Part shown: one piece after another, positions 53,396 to 63,049 of the stretch | Position numbering within the stretch: position 1 is the stretch's first letter | How the letters are laid out: every line of letters begins with the position of its first letter | Source: Pelomonas sp937871895 | Lineage (GTDB): Bacteria > Pseudomonadota > Gammaproteobacteria > Burkholderiales > Burkholderiaceae_C | Direction: 5' to 3' (one strand) | Assembly (NCBI RefSeq): GCF_046348265.1 | Contig: NZ_JAXMEO010000013.1 | DNA: 64,000 nucleotides | Translations under genes and position numbers: made by a program | Notes under the pieces: generated by a model | Seen by the model: only the letters and a program-made list of their open reading frames with translations | Database searches by the model: none | Told to the model about the DNA's origin: nothing

Positions 53396-53920
53396 TCAAT
53401 GGCTCAGGTTGAGGTCGCGGGTCAGGGACTGCGTGCGCTGCAGCTTGTTCTGCACCGATGGCGTGGTGGGCGCCGGACCCTGGGCGGCCCGTTCGTAGGC
53501 ACGCGTGGCCAGCCGAAGCAGCACGTCGCCCAGGTTCTCTTGCGCCTGCTGATGGTCGGGCTGCAAGCGCAGCGCCTGCTCCAGCGAGGCGCGAGCGCCG
53601 TCCAGATCACCGGCCGCAGCCTGCAGCACCGCCAGGTTGTTGTGCGGGTCGGCCAGGTCAGGGTGCTCCTGGGTCAGAGCCTGGAAGAGCGCGCGAGCCC
53701 GGGCTTGCTGGCCCAGCTCCATCGTCATGACGCCGAGCGCAAAGCGCAGGCGCAGATCGTCGGGTGTCTTCTTCAGCGCAGCTTCGACCTGGGCCACGGC
53801 CTCACCGCGCCGCTGCGCGAGCCACAACCGCTGAGCATCGGCCAGTTCGTCGGCGCGCACCGGCACGGTGCCAGCCAGCATCAGCAAGGCCAGCAGGGCG
53901 CGGAAGGGGAGTCGGAACAT
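53396..53920 (-). CDS. Exported tetratricopeptide repeat protein
   Basis: 174 residues. A signal peptide MFRLPFRALLALLMLAGTVPVRA is followed by about three TPR units: DDLRLRFALGVMTMELGQQARARALFQAL, ADPHNNLAVLQAAAGDLDGARASLEQALRL and DHQQAQENLGDVLLRLA. It lies first in the operon TPR-ppiA-ppiB-lpxH-mtfA and is likely a periplasmic or membrane assembly factor. It is divergent from cysS. Confidence 0.87.
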   Translation of the reverse strand: MFRLPFRALLALLMLAGTVPVRADELADAQRLWLAQRRGEAVAQVEAALKKTPDDLRLRFALGVMTMELGQQARARALFQALTQEHPDLADPHNNLAVLQAAAGDLDGARASLEQALRLQPDHQQAQENLGDVLLRLATRAYERAAQGPAPTTPSVQNKLQRTQSLTRDLNLSH

Positions 53921-54040
53921 CGGTCTCGTGGGGCAGGGTGCCGGGGGTGGCCCCGCTATACTGGATTTCATTCTATGGGCCGCGTCTGCGCGGCTTTCGT
54001 TTTTTGGGGCCTTCGCCCCCGCATCTCCCCCTCTCTCGCG

Positions 54041-55413
<1,373 letters not shown>

Positions 55414-55414
<1 letters not shown>

Positions 55415-56061
55415 TGGCCCCCAAGGGAAGCGAAGCGGGCGTCACGCCCGACTACTGGGACGACGCCTGCAAGCATCTGGTCCGCCGAGACCGTGTGCTC
55501 AAGAAGTTGATCCCCCAGTTCGGCGAGGCTCGGCTGCAAAGCCGGGGGGACGCCTTCGCGACCTTGGCCCGCTCCATCGTCGGGCAGCAGATTTCGGTCA
55601 AGGCTGCGCAGTCCGTCTGGGACCGCTGGGCGGGCCTGATGCCCGGCAAGCTGCAGCCGGCACAGGTCCTCAAGCTTGGCGTCGAGGAGCAGCGCGGCGC
55701 CGGGCTCTCGGCGCGCAAGGTCGAATACCTGCACGACCTGGCCGCTCACTTCGACGCGGGCCAGGTTCATGTGCGCCAATGGGCGCAGATGGACGACGAA
55801 GCCATCATTGACGAGCTCGTGGCCATCCGCGGCATCGGTCGCTGGACGGCCGAGATGTTCCTGATATTTCACCTGATGCGCCCCAACATACTTCCGTTGG
55901 ACGATGTGGGTCTGATGAAGGGCATCAGCCTCAACTACTTCTCCGGCGAGCCGGTGTCGCGCGCTGAAGCACGGGAGGTGGGTGAGGCCTGGGCCCCTTA
56001 CCGCTCGGTGGCGGTTTGGTACATTTGGCGCAGCCTCGACCCGCTGCCAGTGGATTACTGA
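55414..56061 (+). CDS. alkA: DNA-3-methyladenine glycosylase, AlkA/HhH-GPD type
   Basis: 215 residues. Helix-hairpin-helix VAIRGIGRWTAEMFLIFHL followed by the catalytic Asp region ILPLDDVGLMKGI. The N-terminal FATLARSIVGQQISVKAAQSVW is typical. It excises alkylated bases. It is shorter than E. coli AlkA, lacking the N-terminal domain, as is usual for the bacterial short form between cysS and accA. Confidence 0.9.
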
Positions 56062-57032
56062 TGAGTAAAAAACACTTCCTCGAGTTTGAGAGCGGTATCG
56101 CCGAACTTGAAACCAAGATCGACGAACTGCGCTACGTTCAAAGCGAGTCGGCCGTGGACATCTCCGAAGAGATCGACCGGCTGTCCAAAAAGAGCCAGCA
56201 GCTCACCAAGGACGTCTACGCCAACTTGGCGCCTTGGCAGGTCTACCAGATCGCCCGGCACCCGCAGCGTCCGCAGACCCTCGACTATTGCGCCGAGGTC
56301 TTCACCGAGTTCACCGAGCTGCACGGCGACCGCCACTTTGCCGACGACGCTGCCATCGTGGGCGGCATTGCGCGCTTCAATGGCCAGTCCTGCATGGTCA
56401 TCGGTCACCAGCGCGGCGCTGATGCCAAAGAGCGCACGCTGCGCAACTTCGGCATGCCCCGCCCCGAGGGCTACCGCAAGGCCCTGCGCCTGATGAAGCT
56501 GGCCGAGAAGTTCGGCATGCCCGTCTTCACCTTCATCGACACCATGGGTGCCTACCCCGGCATCGGTGCCGAGGAGCGCGGTCAGAGCGAAGCCATCGGC
56601 CGCAACATCCTGGAAATGGCCCAGCTCGAAGTGCCCATCGTCGCCACCGTGATCGGCGAGGGTGGTTCGGGTGGCGCCCTGGCCATCGGCGTGGCCGATC
56701 AGGTGCTGATGCTGCAGTTCAGCGCCTACTCGGTGATCTCGCCGGAAGGCTGCGCCTCCATCCTCTGGAAGAGCAGCGAGCGGGCCTCTGACGCCGCTGA
56801 AGCCCTGGGCATCACCGCCCACCGCCTCAAGGCCCTGGGCCTGATCGACAAGATCGTCAACGAGCCCGTCGGCGGCGCGCACCGCGACGCCAAGCAGGCC
56901 TCGTCCAACCTCAAGCGCGCGCTCTCGGATGCGCTGCGCCAGGTCAGCGACCTCAAGACCCGCGAACTGCTGGACCGCCGCTACGAGCGCCTGCAGGCCT
57001 ATGGCCGGTTTGGCGACACCAAGGCCCGCTGA
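56061..57032 (+). CDS. accA: Acetyl-CoA carboxylase carboxyltransferase alpha subunit
   Basis: 323 residues. It transfers carboxyl to acetyl-CoA in fatty-acid synthesis. Start MSKKHFLEFESGIAELETKIDELR and core RPQTLDYCAEVFTEFTELHGDRHFADD, TFIDTMGAYPGIGAEERGQ and VIGEGGSGGALAIGVAD are signatures. It overlaps alkA by TGATG, and the tilS start overlaps its end by 32 bases. Confidence 0.97.
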   Translation: MSKKHFLEFESGIAELETKIDELRYVQSESAVDISEEIDRLSKKSQQLTKDVYANLAPWQVYQIARHPQRPQTLDYCAEVFTEFTELHGDRHFADDAAIVGGIARFNGQSCMVIGHQRGADAKERTLRNFGMPRPEGYRKALRLMKLAEKFGMPVFTFIDTMGAYPGIGAEERGQSEAIGRNILEMAQLEVPIVATVIGEGGSGGALAIGVADQVLMLQFSAYSVISPEGCASILWKSSERASDAAEALGITAHRLKALGLIDKIVNEPVGGAHRDAKQASSNLKRALSDALRQVSDLKTRELLDRRYERLQAYGRFGDTKAR

Positions 57033-58338
57033 GCCCCCCGCCGCCGCGCAATGCGGCGGCTTTGACATCGCCGTCGCCTTCAGTGGCGGCCTCGATTCCA
57101 CCGCCTTGCTGCACGCCACAGCCCGCACTGCCAGCGGGCTGCGGGTGCTGGCCCTGCACGTCAACCATGGCCTGCAAGCCCAGAGCGATGCCTGGGAGCA
57201 GCATTGCCGTGAGCAGGCTGCTGTGCTCGGCGTTGGCTTAGCTTCGCGCCGCTTGAGCGGGCGCCCTGGGCCAGGCGAGAGCGTCGAAGCCTGGGCGCGT
57301 GCGGGCCGGCATGCCGCGCTGCAGGCCATGACGGTTCAGGCTGGTGCCGACCTGCTGCTGCTGGCCCACCACCGCCGCGATCAGGCCGAGACCTGGCTGC
57401 TGCAGTCCATGCGCGGCGCCGGGCTGGCAGGCCTGGCCGCCATGCCCTCTGCGCAGTGGCGTGACGGTGTCTGCTGGGCGCGGCCTTGGTTGCAGCAGTC
57501 GCGCCAGACCATCGAGGCCTATGCACATGAGCATGGCTTGCGATGGATCGAGGATCCCAGCAACGCCGACGCGCGCTTCGCCCGCAATGCGCTGCGCCAG
57601 CACTGGGCCGCCTTCGAGGGCGCCGAGGTGGGGCTGGTGCAGTCGGCCCAGTGGGCGCAGCAGGCGCTGCAACTGGCCTCTGAAGTCGCAGAGGCCGATC
57701 TGCGACAGGTCGCGACCGCTGACGCTCTCGACCTGACAGCCTGGGCGCACTTGAGCCCCGCGCGTGCCAGCAATGCGCTCAGGGCGTGGCTGTCCCAGCA
57801 GTTGCGGCAGGTGCCCGCCACACTGGTGCAGCGCTTGCTGACCGAGGCCAAGCCCGACGCCGCGCTGCGCTGGCCGGCGCCTGACGGGTGGCTGGAGGCC
57901 TACCGAGGCATGCTGCGTTGGGTGCCTGAAGCCGAGCCGGTTGAAGGCGAGGACAGGACGATCGACCTGTCTCGGCCGGGGCGCTATCCGCAGCGCGATT
58001 GGGGGGGGGCCTGGTGTGTGACAGCGGCCTCCGCAGGCGGTGTGCCTGCCCAGTGCCTGCGCGCATCGCGCCAGCACCGGCGCCGTGGCGGCGAGCAGTT
58101 CCAGCGCGGGCCGCGCACCGTGGCTCGGGCGCTCAAGAAGGCCTACCAGAGTGCAGCCTTGCCCGCCTCGCAGCGTCAGGGGCCATTGCTGTCATGGGGC
58201 GAGCAACTCGTCTACGCGCCGGGCCTCGGGCTGGATGCCCGCGTTGTGGCGATGCCGGGCGAGCCACGCTGCCTGATCGAATGGCAAGCGGACCCAGACT
58301 TGTTGCAGGGCGAAGGGCGCGACGAGCCGGTCGAATAA
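57001..58338 (+). CDS. tilS: tRNA(Ile)-lysidine synthase
   Basis: 445 residues. The PP-loop SGGLDST at 28-34 binds ATP; HHRRDQAETWLLQSMRGAGLAGLAAM and RWIEDPSNADARFARNALR are signatures. It changes cytidine 34 to lysidine so the minor tRNA-Ile reads AUA. C-terminal domains look complete. The chosen ATG lies inside accA (32-base overlap). Confidence 0.93.
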   Translation: MAGLATPRPAEPPAAAQCGGFDIAVAFSGGLDSTALLHATARTASGLRVLALHVNHGLQAQSDAWEQHCREQAAVLGVGLASRRLSGRPGPGESVEAWARAGRHAALQAMTVQAGADLLLLAHHRRDQAETWLLQSMRGAGLAGLAAMPSAQWRDGVCWARPWLQQSRQTIEAYAHEHGLRWIEDPSNADARFARNALRQHWAAFEGAEVGLVQSAQWAQQALQLASEVAEADLRQVATADALDLTAWAHLSPARASNALRAWLSQQLRQVPATLVQRLLTEAKPDAALRWPAPDGWLEAYRGMLRWVPEAEPVEGEDRTIDLSRPGRYPQRDWGGAWCVTAASAGGVPAQCLRASRQHRRRGGEQFQRGPRTVARALKKAYQSAALPASQRQGPLLSWGEQLVYAPGLGLDARVVAMPGEPRCLIEWQADPDLLQGEGRDEPVE

Positions 58339-58385
58339 AATCGAGGGTTTGCGAGCACGTCTGCTCCAAAGCCTTCGCAAAACAC

Positions 58386-59657
58386 ATGGCACTCATCGTT
58401 CACAAGTACGGCGGCACCTCGATGGGGTCCACCGAGCGCATCCGCAATGTCGCCAAGCGCGTCGCCAAATGGGCGCGTGCCGGCCACCAGATGGTGGTCG
58501 TCCCGTCGGCCATGAGCGGTGAAACCAACCGCATCCTGGGCCTGGCCAAGGAGTTGATGCCCAACGCCAACACGGCCGCCGCGATGCGCGAGCTGGACAT
58601 GATCGCCTCCACGGGCGAGCAGGTCTCGGTCGGCTTGCTGGCTCTAGCCCTGCAGGCCGAGGGCATGGAGGCCGTCAGCTACAGCGGCTGGCAGGTGCCC
58701 ATCGCCACCGACTCGTCCTATACCAAGGCCCGCATCGAGAGCATCGACGACAAGCGTGTGCGCGCCGATCTGGCGGCTGGCAAGGTCGTCGTGATCACGG
58801 GCTTCCAAGGCGTGGACGGCAACAACAACATCACCACGCTCGGCCGTGGTGGCTCTGACACCTCGGCCGTGGCCGTGGCGGCTGCGATGAAGGCCGACGA
58901 GTGCCTGATCTACACCGACGTGGACGGCGTCTACACGACCGACCCGCGCGTGGTGCCCGAGGCGCGCCGCCTTTCCACCATCACGTTTGAAGAGATGCTG
59001 GAGATGGCCTCGCTGGGCTCCAAGGTGCTGCAGATCCGCAGCGTCGAGTTCGCGGGTAAGTACCGCGTGCCGCTGCGCGTGCTCTCCAGCTTCACGCCCT
59101 GGGATATCGACATCAACGAAGAGGCCAAGTCCGGCACGCTGATCACTTTTGAAGAGGACACAAACATGGAACAAGCCGTCGTTTCGGGCATCGCCTTCAA
59201 CCGTGACGAGGCCAAGGTGACGCTGCTGGGCGTGCCCGATAAGCCCGGCATCGCCTACCAGATCCTCGGTGCCGTGGCCGACGCCAACATCGAGGTCGAC
59301 GTCATCATCCAGAACGTCAGCCACGACGGGAAGACCGACTTCAGCTTCACCGTCCACCGCAACGATTACACCCGCGCGCTCGACCTGCTGCAGAACAAGG
59401 TGGGCCCCGCCACCGGTGCGGCTCAGGTGCTGGGTGACGCCAAGATCTGCAAGGTCTCCATCGTCGGCATCGGCATGCGCTCGCACGTCGGCGTGGCCAG
59501 CAAGATGTTCCGCGCGCTCAGCGAAGAAGGCATCAACATCCAGATGATCTCGACCAGCGAGATCAAGACCTCGGTCGTGCTCGACGAGAAGTACATGGAG
59601 CTGGCCGTGCGCGCGCTGCACAAGGCCTTCGACCTGGACGCGCCGGCCACCGTCTGA
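58386..59657 (+). CDS. lysC: Aspartate kinase
   Basis: 423 residues, first enzyme of the lysine, threonine and methionine pathway. N-terminal VHKYGGTSMGSTERI and the ATP site GRGGSDTSAVAVAAAM, YTDVDGVYTTDPR are intact. Two C-terminal ACT domains follow (KVTLLGVPDKPGIAYQIL; KVSIVGIGMRSHVGVASKMF). Met261 is preceded by AAGAGGA and could start a 163-residue regulatory beta subunit. tRNA-Ser follows. Confidence 0.96.
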   Translation: MALIVHKYGGTSMGSTERIRNVAKRVAKWARAGHQMVVVPSAMSGETNRILGLAKELMPNANTAAAMRELDMIASTGEQVSVGLLALALQAEGMEAVSYSGWQVPIATDSSYTKARIESIDDKRVRADLAAGKVVVITGFQGVDGNNNITTLGRGGSDTSAVAVAAAMKADECLIYTDVDGVYTTDPRVVPEARRLSTITFEEMLEMASLGSKVLQIRSVEFAGKYRVPLRVLSSFTPWDIDINEEAKSGTLITFEEDTNMEQAVVSGIAFNRDEAKVTLLGVPDKPGIAYQILGAVADANIEVDVIIQNVSHDGKTDFSFTVHRNDYTRALDLLQNKVGPATGAAQVLGDAKICKVSIVGIGMRSHVGVASKMFRALSEEGINIQMISTSEIKTSVVLDEKYMELAVRALHKAFDLDAPATV

Positions 59658-59678
59658 ATCTCGGGTTGAGAGGCGCGC

Positions 59679-59696
59679 GTCGTATAGAATGCGCGC
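59679..59696 (+). promoter_or_regulatory. tRNA-Ser promoter -10 and discriminator
   Basis: GTCGTATAGAATGCGCG repeats the tRNA-Pro promoter block at 5156 with one change. The -10 is TATAGAAT (59683-59690) with a GC-rich discriminator, 13 bp before the tRNA. Confidence 0.6.
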
Positions 59697-59702
59697 TTCT
59701 TT

Positions 59703-59795
59703 GGAGCTGTGACCGAGAGGCCGAAGGTGCTCCCCTGCTAAGGGAGTATGCGGGCAAAACCTGCATCGAGGGTTCGAATCCCTCCGGCTCCGCCA
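59703..59795 (+). tRNA. tRNA-Ser (anticodon GCT)
   Basis: 93-nt class II tRNA with a long variable arm. Acceptor GGAGCTG pairs with CGGCTCC. The anticodon stem CTCCC/GGGAG encloses CTGCTAA with GCT, reading AGC/AGT. GTTCGAATC T loop and encoded CCA are present. Its 3' end is copied downstream at 59933. Confidence 0.96.
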
Positions 59796-59801
59796 AACTC
59801 G

Positions 59802-59839
59802 CAAAACCCCTGTCTGCCTTGCGGCATTCAGGGGTTTTG
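59802..59839 (+). terminator. Terminator after tRNA-Ser
   Basis: CAAAACCCCTG pairs with CAGGGGTTTTG (11 bp) around a 16-nt loop and ends in a T stretch. Confidence 0.75.
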
Positions 59840-59860
59840 TTCGTTCTGGCTGGGATTGCC

Positions 59861-59889
59861 GGCTGAAGCACGCGGGACGTGCTTCAGCC
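59861..59889. repeat. Perfect 12-bp inverted repeat downstream of tRNA-Ser
   Basis: GGCTGAAGCACG and CGTGCTTCAGCC flank a 5-nt loop CGGGA. It lies between tRNA-Ser and the partial tRNA copy. Confidence 0.75.
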
Positions 59890-59892
59890 CTC

Positions 59893-59928
59893 ACACGGCG
59901 TCGCGAGCGGTGCTCGCTCGGTCCGTGT
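59893..59928. repeat. Nested hairpin before the tRNA-Ser 3' copy
   Basis: ACACGG (59893) pairs with CCGTGT (59923), and inside it GCGAGC-GGT-GCTCGC (59903-59917) forms a second stem. Confidence 0.6.
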
Positions 59929-59932
59929 TCGG

Positions 59933-59949
59933 CCCTCCGGCTCCGCCAA
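59933..59949 (+). repeat. 17-bp copy of the tRNA-Ser 3' end
   Basis: CCCTCCGGCTCCGCCAA is identical to 59780-59796, the T-stem to CCA end of tRNA-Ser. Such duplications are left by integrases that target tRNA 3' ends. No integrase is present. Confidence 0.75.
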
Positions 59950-59963
59950 GACAAGGGGCGACT

Positions 59964-60785
59964 TCAAGCTTCGGCGAAGAACCTGCTGGGCGGCATGCCC
60001 ACCGTGCGCGTGACCCAGGCGGAGAAGGCGCTGGCGCTGGCGTAGCCGAGCTCGGCGGCGATGTGGCTCATGGGGCGCTTGCGGGCGGCGAGCGTCAGGG
60101 CGTGGGCCAGCAGCAGTTGCGAGCGCCACTGGGCGAAGCTGGTGCCGAGTTCGTCGCGGAACAGGCGCGAGAGGGTGCGGGGGCTGGCGCCGACTTCGGC
60201 GGCCCAGGCTTCAAATCCTGAGTGCCGGCTGGGCGACTCGAGCATCGCTTCGCAGAGCTTGCGCAGGCGCGCGTCGCGGGGTAGGGCAATGCCGAGGCTC
60301 AGTGGCCGCGCACGCTGCAGCTCCCGCACGATCAGGCGGCTGATGTCGAGCTGGCGTTCGCGCTCCGCCAAGTCGGCATCGGGCTGTGGGTCGGGCAGGG
60401 CGCTCAGCTCCAGGATCAAAGCGCGCAGCAGCCCCGAAACCTCCAGCACCCGGTCCTGCTGCCAGGCCGGGCCTTCGAGCTGGCCGTCGAGCAGGTAGAG
60501 CGTGCGCAGATGGGCCTTCTCGATGGTGGTGACGGCGTGCGTCACGTTGGGCGGGATCCAGACCGCGCGCGAAGGCGGCACGATGAAGGTGTGGTGTTCG
60601 GTGTTGACTCGGACTGCGCCGCTGACCGACAGCACCAGCTGGCCCCAGGCGTGATGGTGGGGATAGATGTCCTCGTGGTGGTCCAGCACCCGCGCCTTGC
60701 CACGCACCGGCCGTTCCGCCGAGGGCTGGAACTGGGCAGGGTTGGCGGGTGGGTGGCTGGTGCGCAGCCGGGTCGACGTGGCCAT
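59964..60785 (-). CDS. AraC-family transcription regulator
   Basis: 273 residues. An N-terminal cupin-like sensor domain (HHEDIYPHHHAWGQLVLSVSGAVRVNTEHHTFIVPPSRAVWIPP) and a C-terminal AraC helix-turn-helix pair (EVGASPRTLSRLFRDELGTSFAQWRSQLLLAHAL; ISHIAAELGYASASAFSAW-like) are visible. It is divergent from the MFS gene with 69 bp between, so it probably controls that exporter. The ATG is preferred over a TTG 15 bases upstream. Confidence 0.9.
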   Translation of the reverse strand: MATSTRLRTSHPPANPAQFQPSAERPVRGKARVLDHHEDIYPHHHAWGQLVLSVSGAVRVNTEHHTFIVPPSRAVWIPPNVTHAVTTIEKAHLRTLYLLDGQLEGPAWQQDRVLEVSGLLRALILELSALPDPQPDADLAERERQLDISRLIVRELQRARPLSLGIALPRDARLRKLCEAMLESPSRHSGFEAWAAEVGASPRTLSRLFRDELGTSFAQWRSQLLLAHALTLAARKRPMSHIAAELGYASASAFSAWVTRTVGMPPSRFFAEA

Positions 60786-60854
60786 GGCCGGAATTCGCAA
60801 GCAGTTGTCGAATCATCGTAACCCGGCCGATCTGTGCCTGCCTAGAGTAGCGAC

Positions 60855-62114
60855 ATGACCTCCACGACCCTCCCGCAGCCACTGGCCGACGATGACGGCG
60901 GCAGCAGCCAGCGACGGCGCGACCTGACGACCATCAGCCTGATCGGGCTGGCGCACGGCACCTCGCACTTTTTCCACATGATGTTGCCGCCGCTGTTCCC
61001 GGCTTTCATCCACGACTTTGGCCTCAGCTACTCGGAGCTGGGGCTGCTGGTCAGCACCTTCTTCATCGTCTCCGGGGCGGGGCAGGCGCTCGCGGGCTTT
61101 GTGGTGGACCGCACTGGCGCGCGGCCGGTGCTGTTTGCGGCCATGTTGTGCTTTGCGCTGGCCTCGGTGGCTGCCGGGCTGGCGCAGGGCTTTGCAGGCT
61201 TGTGGGTGGCGGCCTTGCTCGCTGGGGTGGGCAATGCGCCCTTCCACCCGGCCGACTTCACCATCCTGAACAAGCGCGTCTCGGCCCCGAGGCTCGGGCA
61301 TGCCTTCTCGGTCCATGGCATCAGCGGCAACATCGGCTGGGCGGTGGCGCCGGTGCTGTCGATTGGGCTGATGAACGCAACCGGCAACTGGCGCGCCGCG
61401 TACGCGGGCACAGCGGTGGTGGCGCTCGTGGTGCTTGGGGTGCTGTGGCTGGGCCGCGCGGCCATTGACGACCGCCAAGGCAGTTGGGGCCATGCCAAGC
61501 CGGCGCCGGGCGCCAAGGAGGAGCATCCGCTCGCCTTCCTGAAGCTGCCCTCGGTGTGGCTGTGCTTCTCCTTCTTCTTCTGGACCACGATGGCGCTGAC
61601 GGCCATCCAGAGCTTCGCCGCACCGGCGCTGAACCAGCTCTACGGCCTGCCGCTGGCGCAAGGCGCCTATGTGGTGACGGGCTACATGCTGGCCGGCGCG
61701 GCAGGCATGCTGGTGGGCGGCTTTGTGGTGGGGCGTGGCTTTCCGCTGGAGCGCATCATTGCGGCGGCCATGGCCTTTGCGGCCGTGATGCTGGCCCTGG
61801 TGGCCACGGGCTGGCTGGGGGGCGTGACGGCGGCATTGTTGGCCTCCCTCGCGGGCTTTGGCACGGGCCTGGCAGGCCCTTCGCGTGACATGCTGATCAA
61901 GCGCGCTGCACCGCCCGGCGCCACGGGCCGCGTCTACGGCACCGTGTACTCGGGCCTGGACATCGGCTTTGCGATTGGCGCGCCCATCTTCGGCTGGGTG
62001 CTGGACCATGGGATGGCCGGTGGCGTGTTCGCGGGTTCGGCCCTGTCGCTGTGCGCGGGCATCAGCTCGGCCGCACTGGTCGGCGTGGGGTTGGCGCGCC
62101 GCAAGGCGGCCTGA
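60855..62114 (+). CDS. MFS transporter
   Basis: 419 residues with 12 membrane helices. Motif FVVDRTGARPVLF (loop 2-3) is the MFS signature. N-terminal SLIGLAHGTSHFFHMMLPPLFPAF resembles the fosmidomycin-resistance (Fsr) group, but the substrate is unknown. The neighbour AraC regulator suggests an inducible exporter or importer. Confidence 0.88.
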   Translation: MTSTTLPQPLADDDGGSSQRRRDLTTISLIGLAHGTSHFFHMMLPPLFPAFIHDFGLSYSELGLLVSTFFIVSGAGQALAGFVVDRTGARPVLFAAMLCFALASVAAGLAQGFAGLWVAALLAGVGNAPFHPADFTILNKRVSAPRLGHAFSVHGISGNIGWAVAPVLSIGLMNATGNWRAAYAGTAVVALVVLGVLWLGRAAIDDRQGSWGHAKPAPGAKEEHPLAFLKLPSVWLCFSFFFWTTMALTAIQSFAAPALNQLYGLPLAQGAYVVTGYMLAGAAGMLVGGFVVGRGFPLERIIAAAMAFAAVMLALVATGWLGGVTAALLASLAGFGTGLAGPSRDMLIKRAAPPGATGRVYGTVYSGLDIGFAIGAPIFGWVLDHGMAGGVFAGSALSLCAGISSAALVGVGLARRKAA

Positions 62115-62143
62115 CAATCCCGGGCTTTGCCGGGACCCCCTTC

Positions 62144-62368
62144 ATGCGCCAACTCGAACTGCGCGGCGACTACATCGAACTCGACAAACTGCTCAAGGCC
62201 GTCGGCCTCGTCAGCAGCGGCGGCGAGGCGCGCATGCGCATCAGCGAGGGCGAAGTCACCGTGGACGGCGCGCAGGAGCTGCGCAAGACCGCCAAGATCC
62301 GCGCCGGCCAGGTGGTGGCCTTTGCGGGCGAGCAGGTTCAGGTGCTGGGCAGCAGCGCCAGCAGCTGA
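62144..62368 (+). CDS. S4-domain RNA-binding protein (YbcJ-like)
   Basis: 74 residues: YIELDKLLKAVGLVSSGGEARMRISEGEVTVDGAQELRKTAKIRAGQVVAFAGEQVQV is a complete S4 domain. It probably binds structured RNA, perhaps the ribosome. It is convergent with serB and overlaps its end by 31 bases. Confidence 0.88.
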   Translation: MRQLELRGDYIELDKLLKAVGLVSSGGEARMRISEGEVTVDGAQELRKTAKIRAGQVVAFAGEQVQVLGSSASS

Positions 62369-63036
62369 TCGAGCCCGCCTTCGTTGATGGCCACCATGGC
62401 CTGCTCGCGCACCTTGGGCTTGGCGTGGTAGGCCACCGAGAGGCCGGCCTCGCCCATCATCGGCAGGTCGTTGCTGCCATCGCCCACGGCCATGGCTTGG
62501 CTGGGTGAGCAGCCGATGGCAGCGCAGCACTCCAGCAGCATGCGGCGCTTCTCGGCACCGTCGCAGATGTCGCCCCAGGCCTGCATCACGACACGGCCCG
62601 TGAGCGCGCCGTCGACGATCTCCAGCTCGTTGCTGCGCACGTAGTCCATGCCCAGCTCACGCGCCACGTAGGCCGTGAAGAAGGTGAAGCCGCCCGACAC
62701 GAGCACGAGCTTGAGCCCGGCGGCCTTGAGACCGGCGCAGAGTTCTCGCGCGCCGGGGTTGAACGTGAGCCGCTCGGCCAGCACGCGGTCGAGCACGCTG
62801 GCCGGCGTGCCCACCAGCAGCGCGAGCCGGCGGCGCAGGCTTTCCTTGAAGTCCGTGATCTCGCCGCGCATCGCGGCCTCGGTGATGGCCGCCACTTCTG
62901 CCCCCTTGCCCGCCATCGCGGCAATCTCGTCGATGCACTCGATGCTGATCAGCGTCGAGTCCATGTCGAAGGCGGCGAGCTTGAAGTGGCTGAGGGGCGG
63001 CAGTTGCAGGCCGGGGCGAAGGACGATGGCGGTCAT
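62338..63036 (-). CDS. serB: Phosphoserine phosphatase
   Basis: 232-residue HAD hydrolase, last step of serine synthesis. The nucleophile is in DMDSTLISIE (24-28), SGGFTFF is motif II, and VGDGSNDLPMM is the Mg site. It lacks the N-terminal ACT domain of longer SerB, as in many Betaproteobacteria. It follows mfd by 13 bp. Confidence 0.95.
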   Translation of the reverse strand: MTAIVLRPGLQLPPLSHFKLAAFDMDSTLISIECIDEIAAMAGKGAEVAAITEAAMRGEITDFKESLRRRLALLVGTPASVLDRVLAERLTFNPGARELCAGLKAAGLKLVLVSGGFTFFTAYVARELGMDYVRSNELEIVDGALTGRVVMQAWGDICDGAEKRRMLLECCAAIGCSPSQAMAVGDGSNDLPMMGEAGLSVAYHAKPKVREQAMVAINEGGLDQLLALLPST

Positions 63037-63049
63037 GGCGGGTCGGGGG

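Noticed and set aside
53399..54040. Longer N-terminus for cysS
   Set aside because: The extension is antisense to the TPR gene; MSLRVYNSLS is the normal synthetase start.
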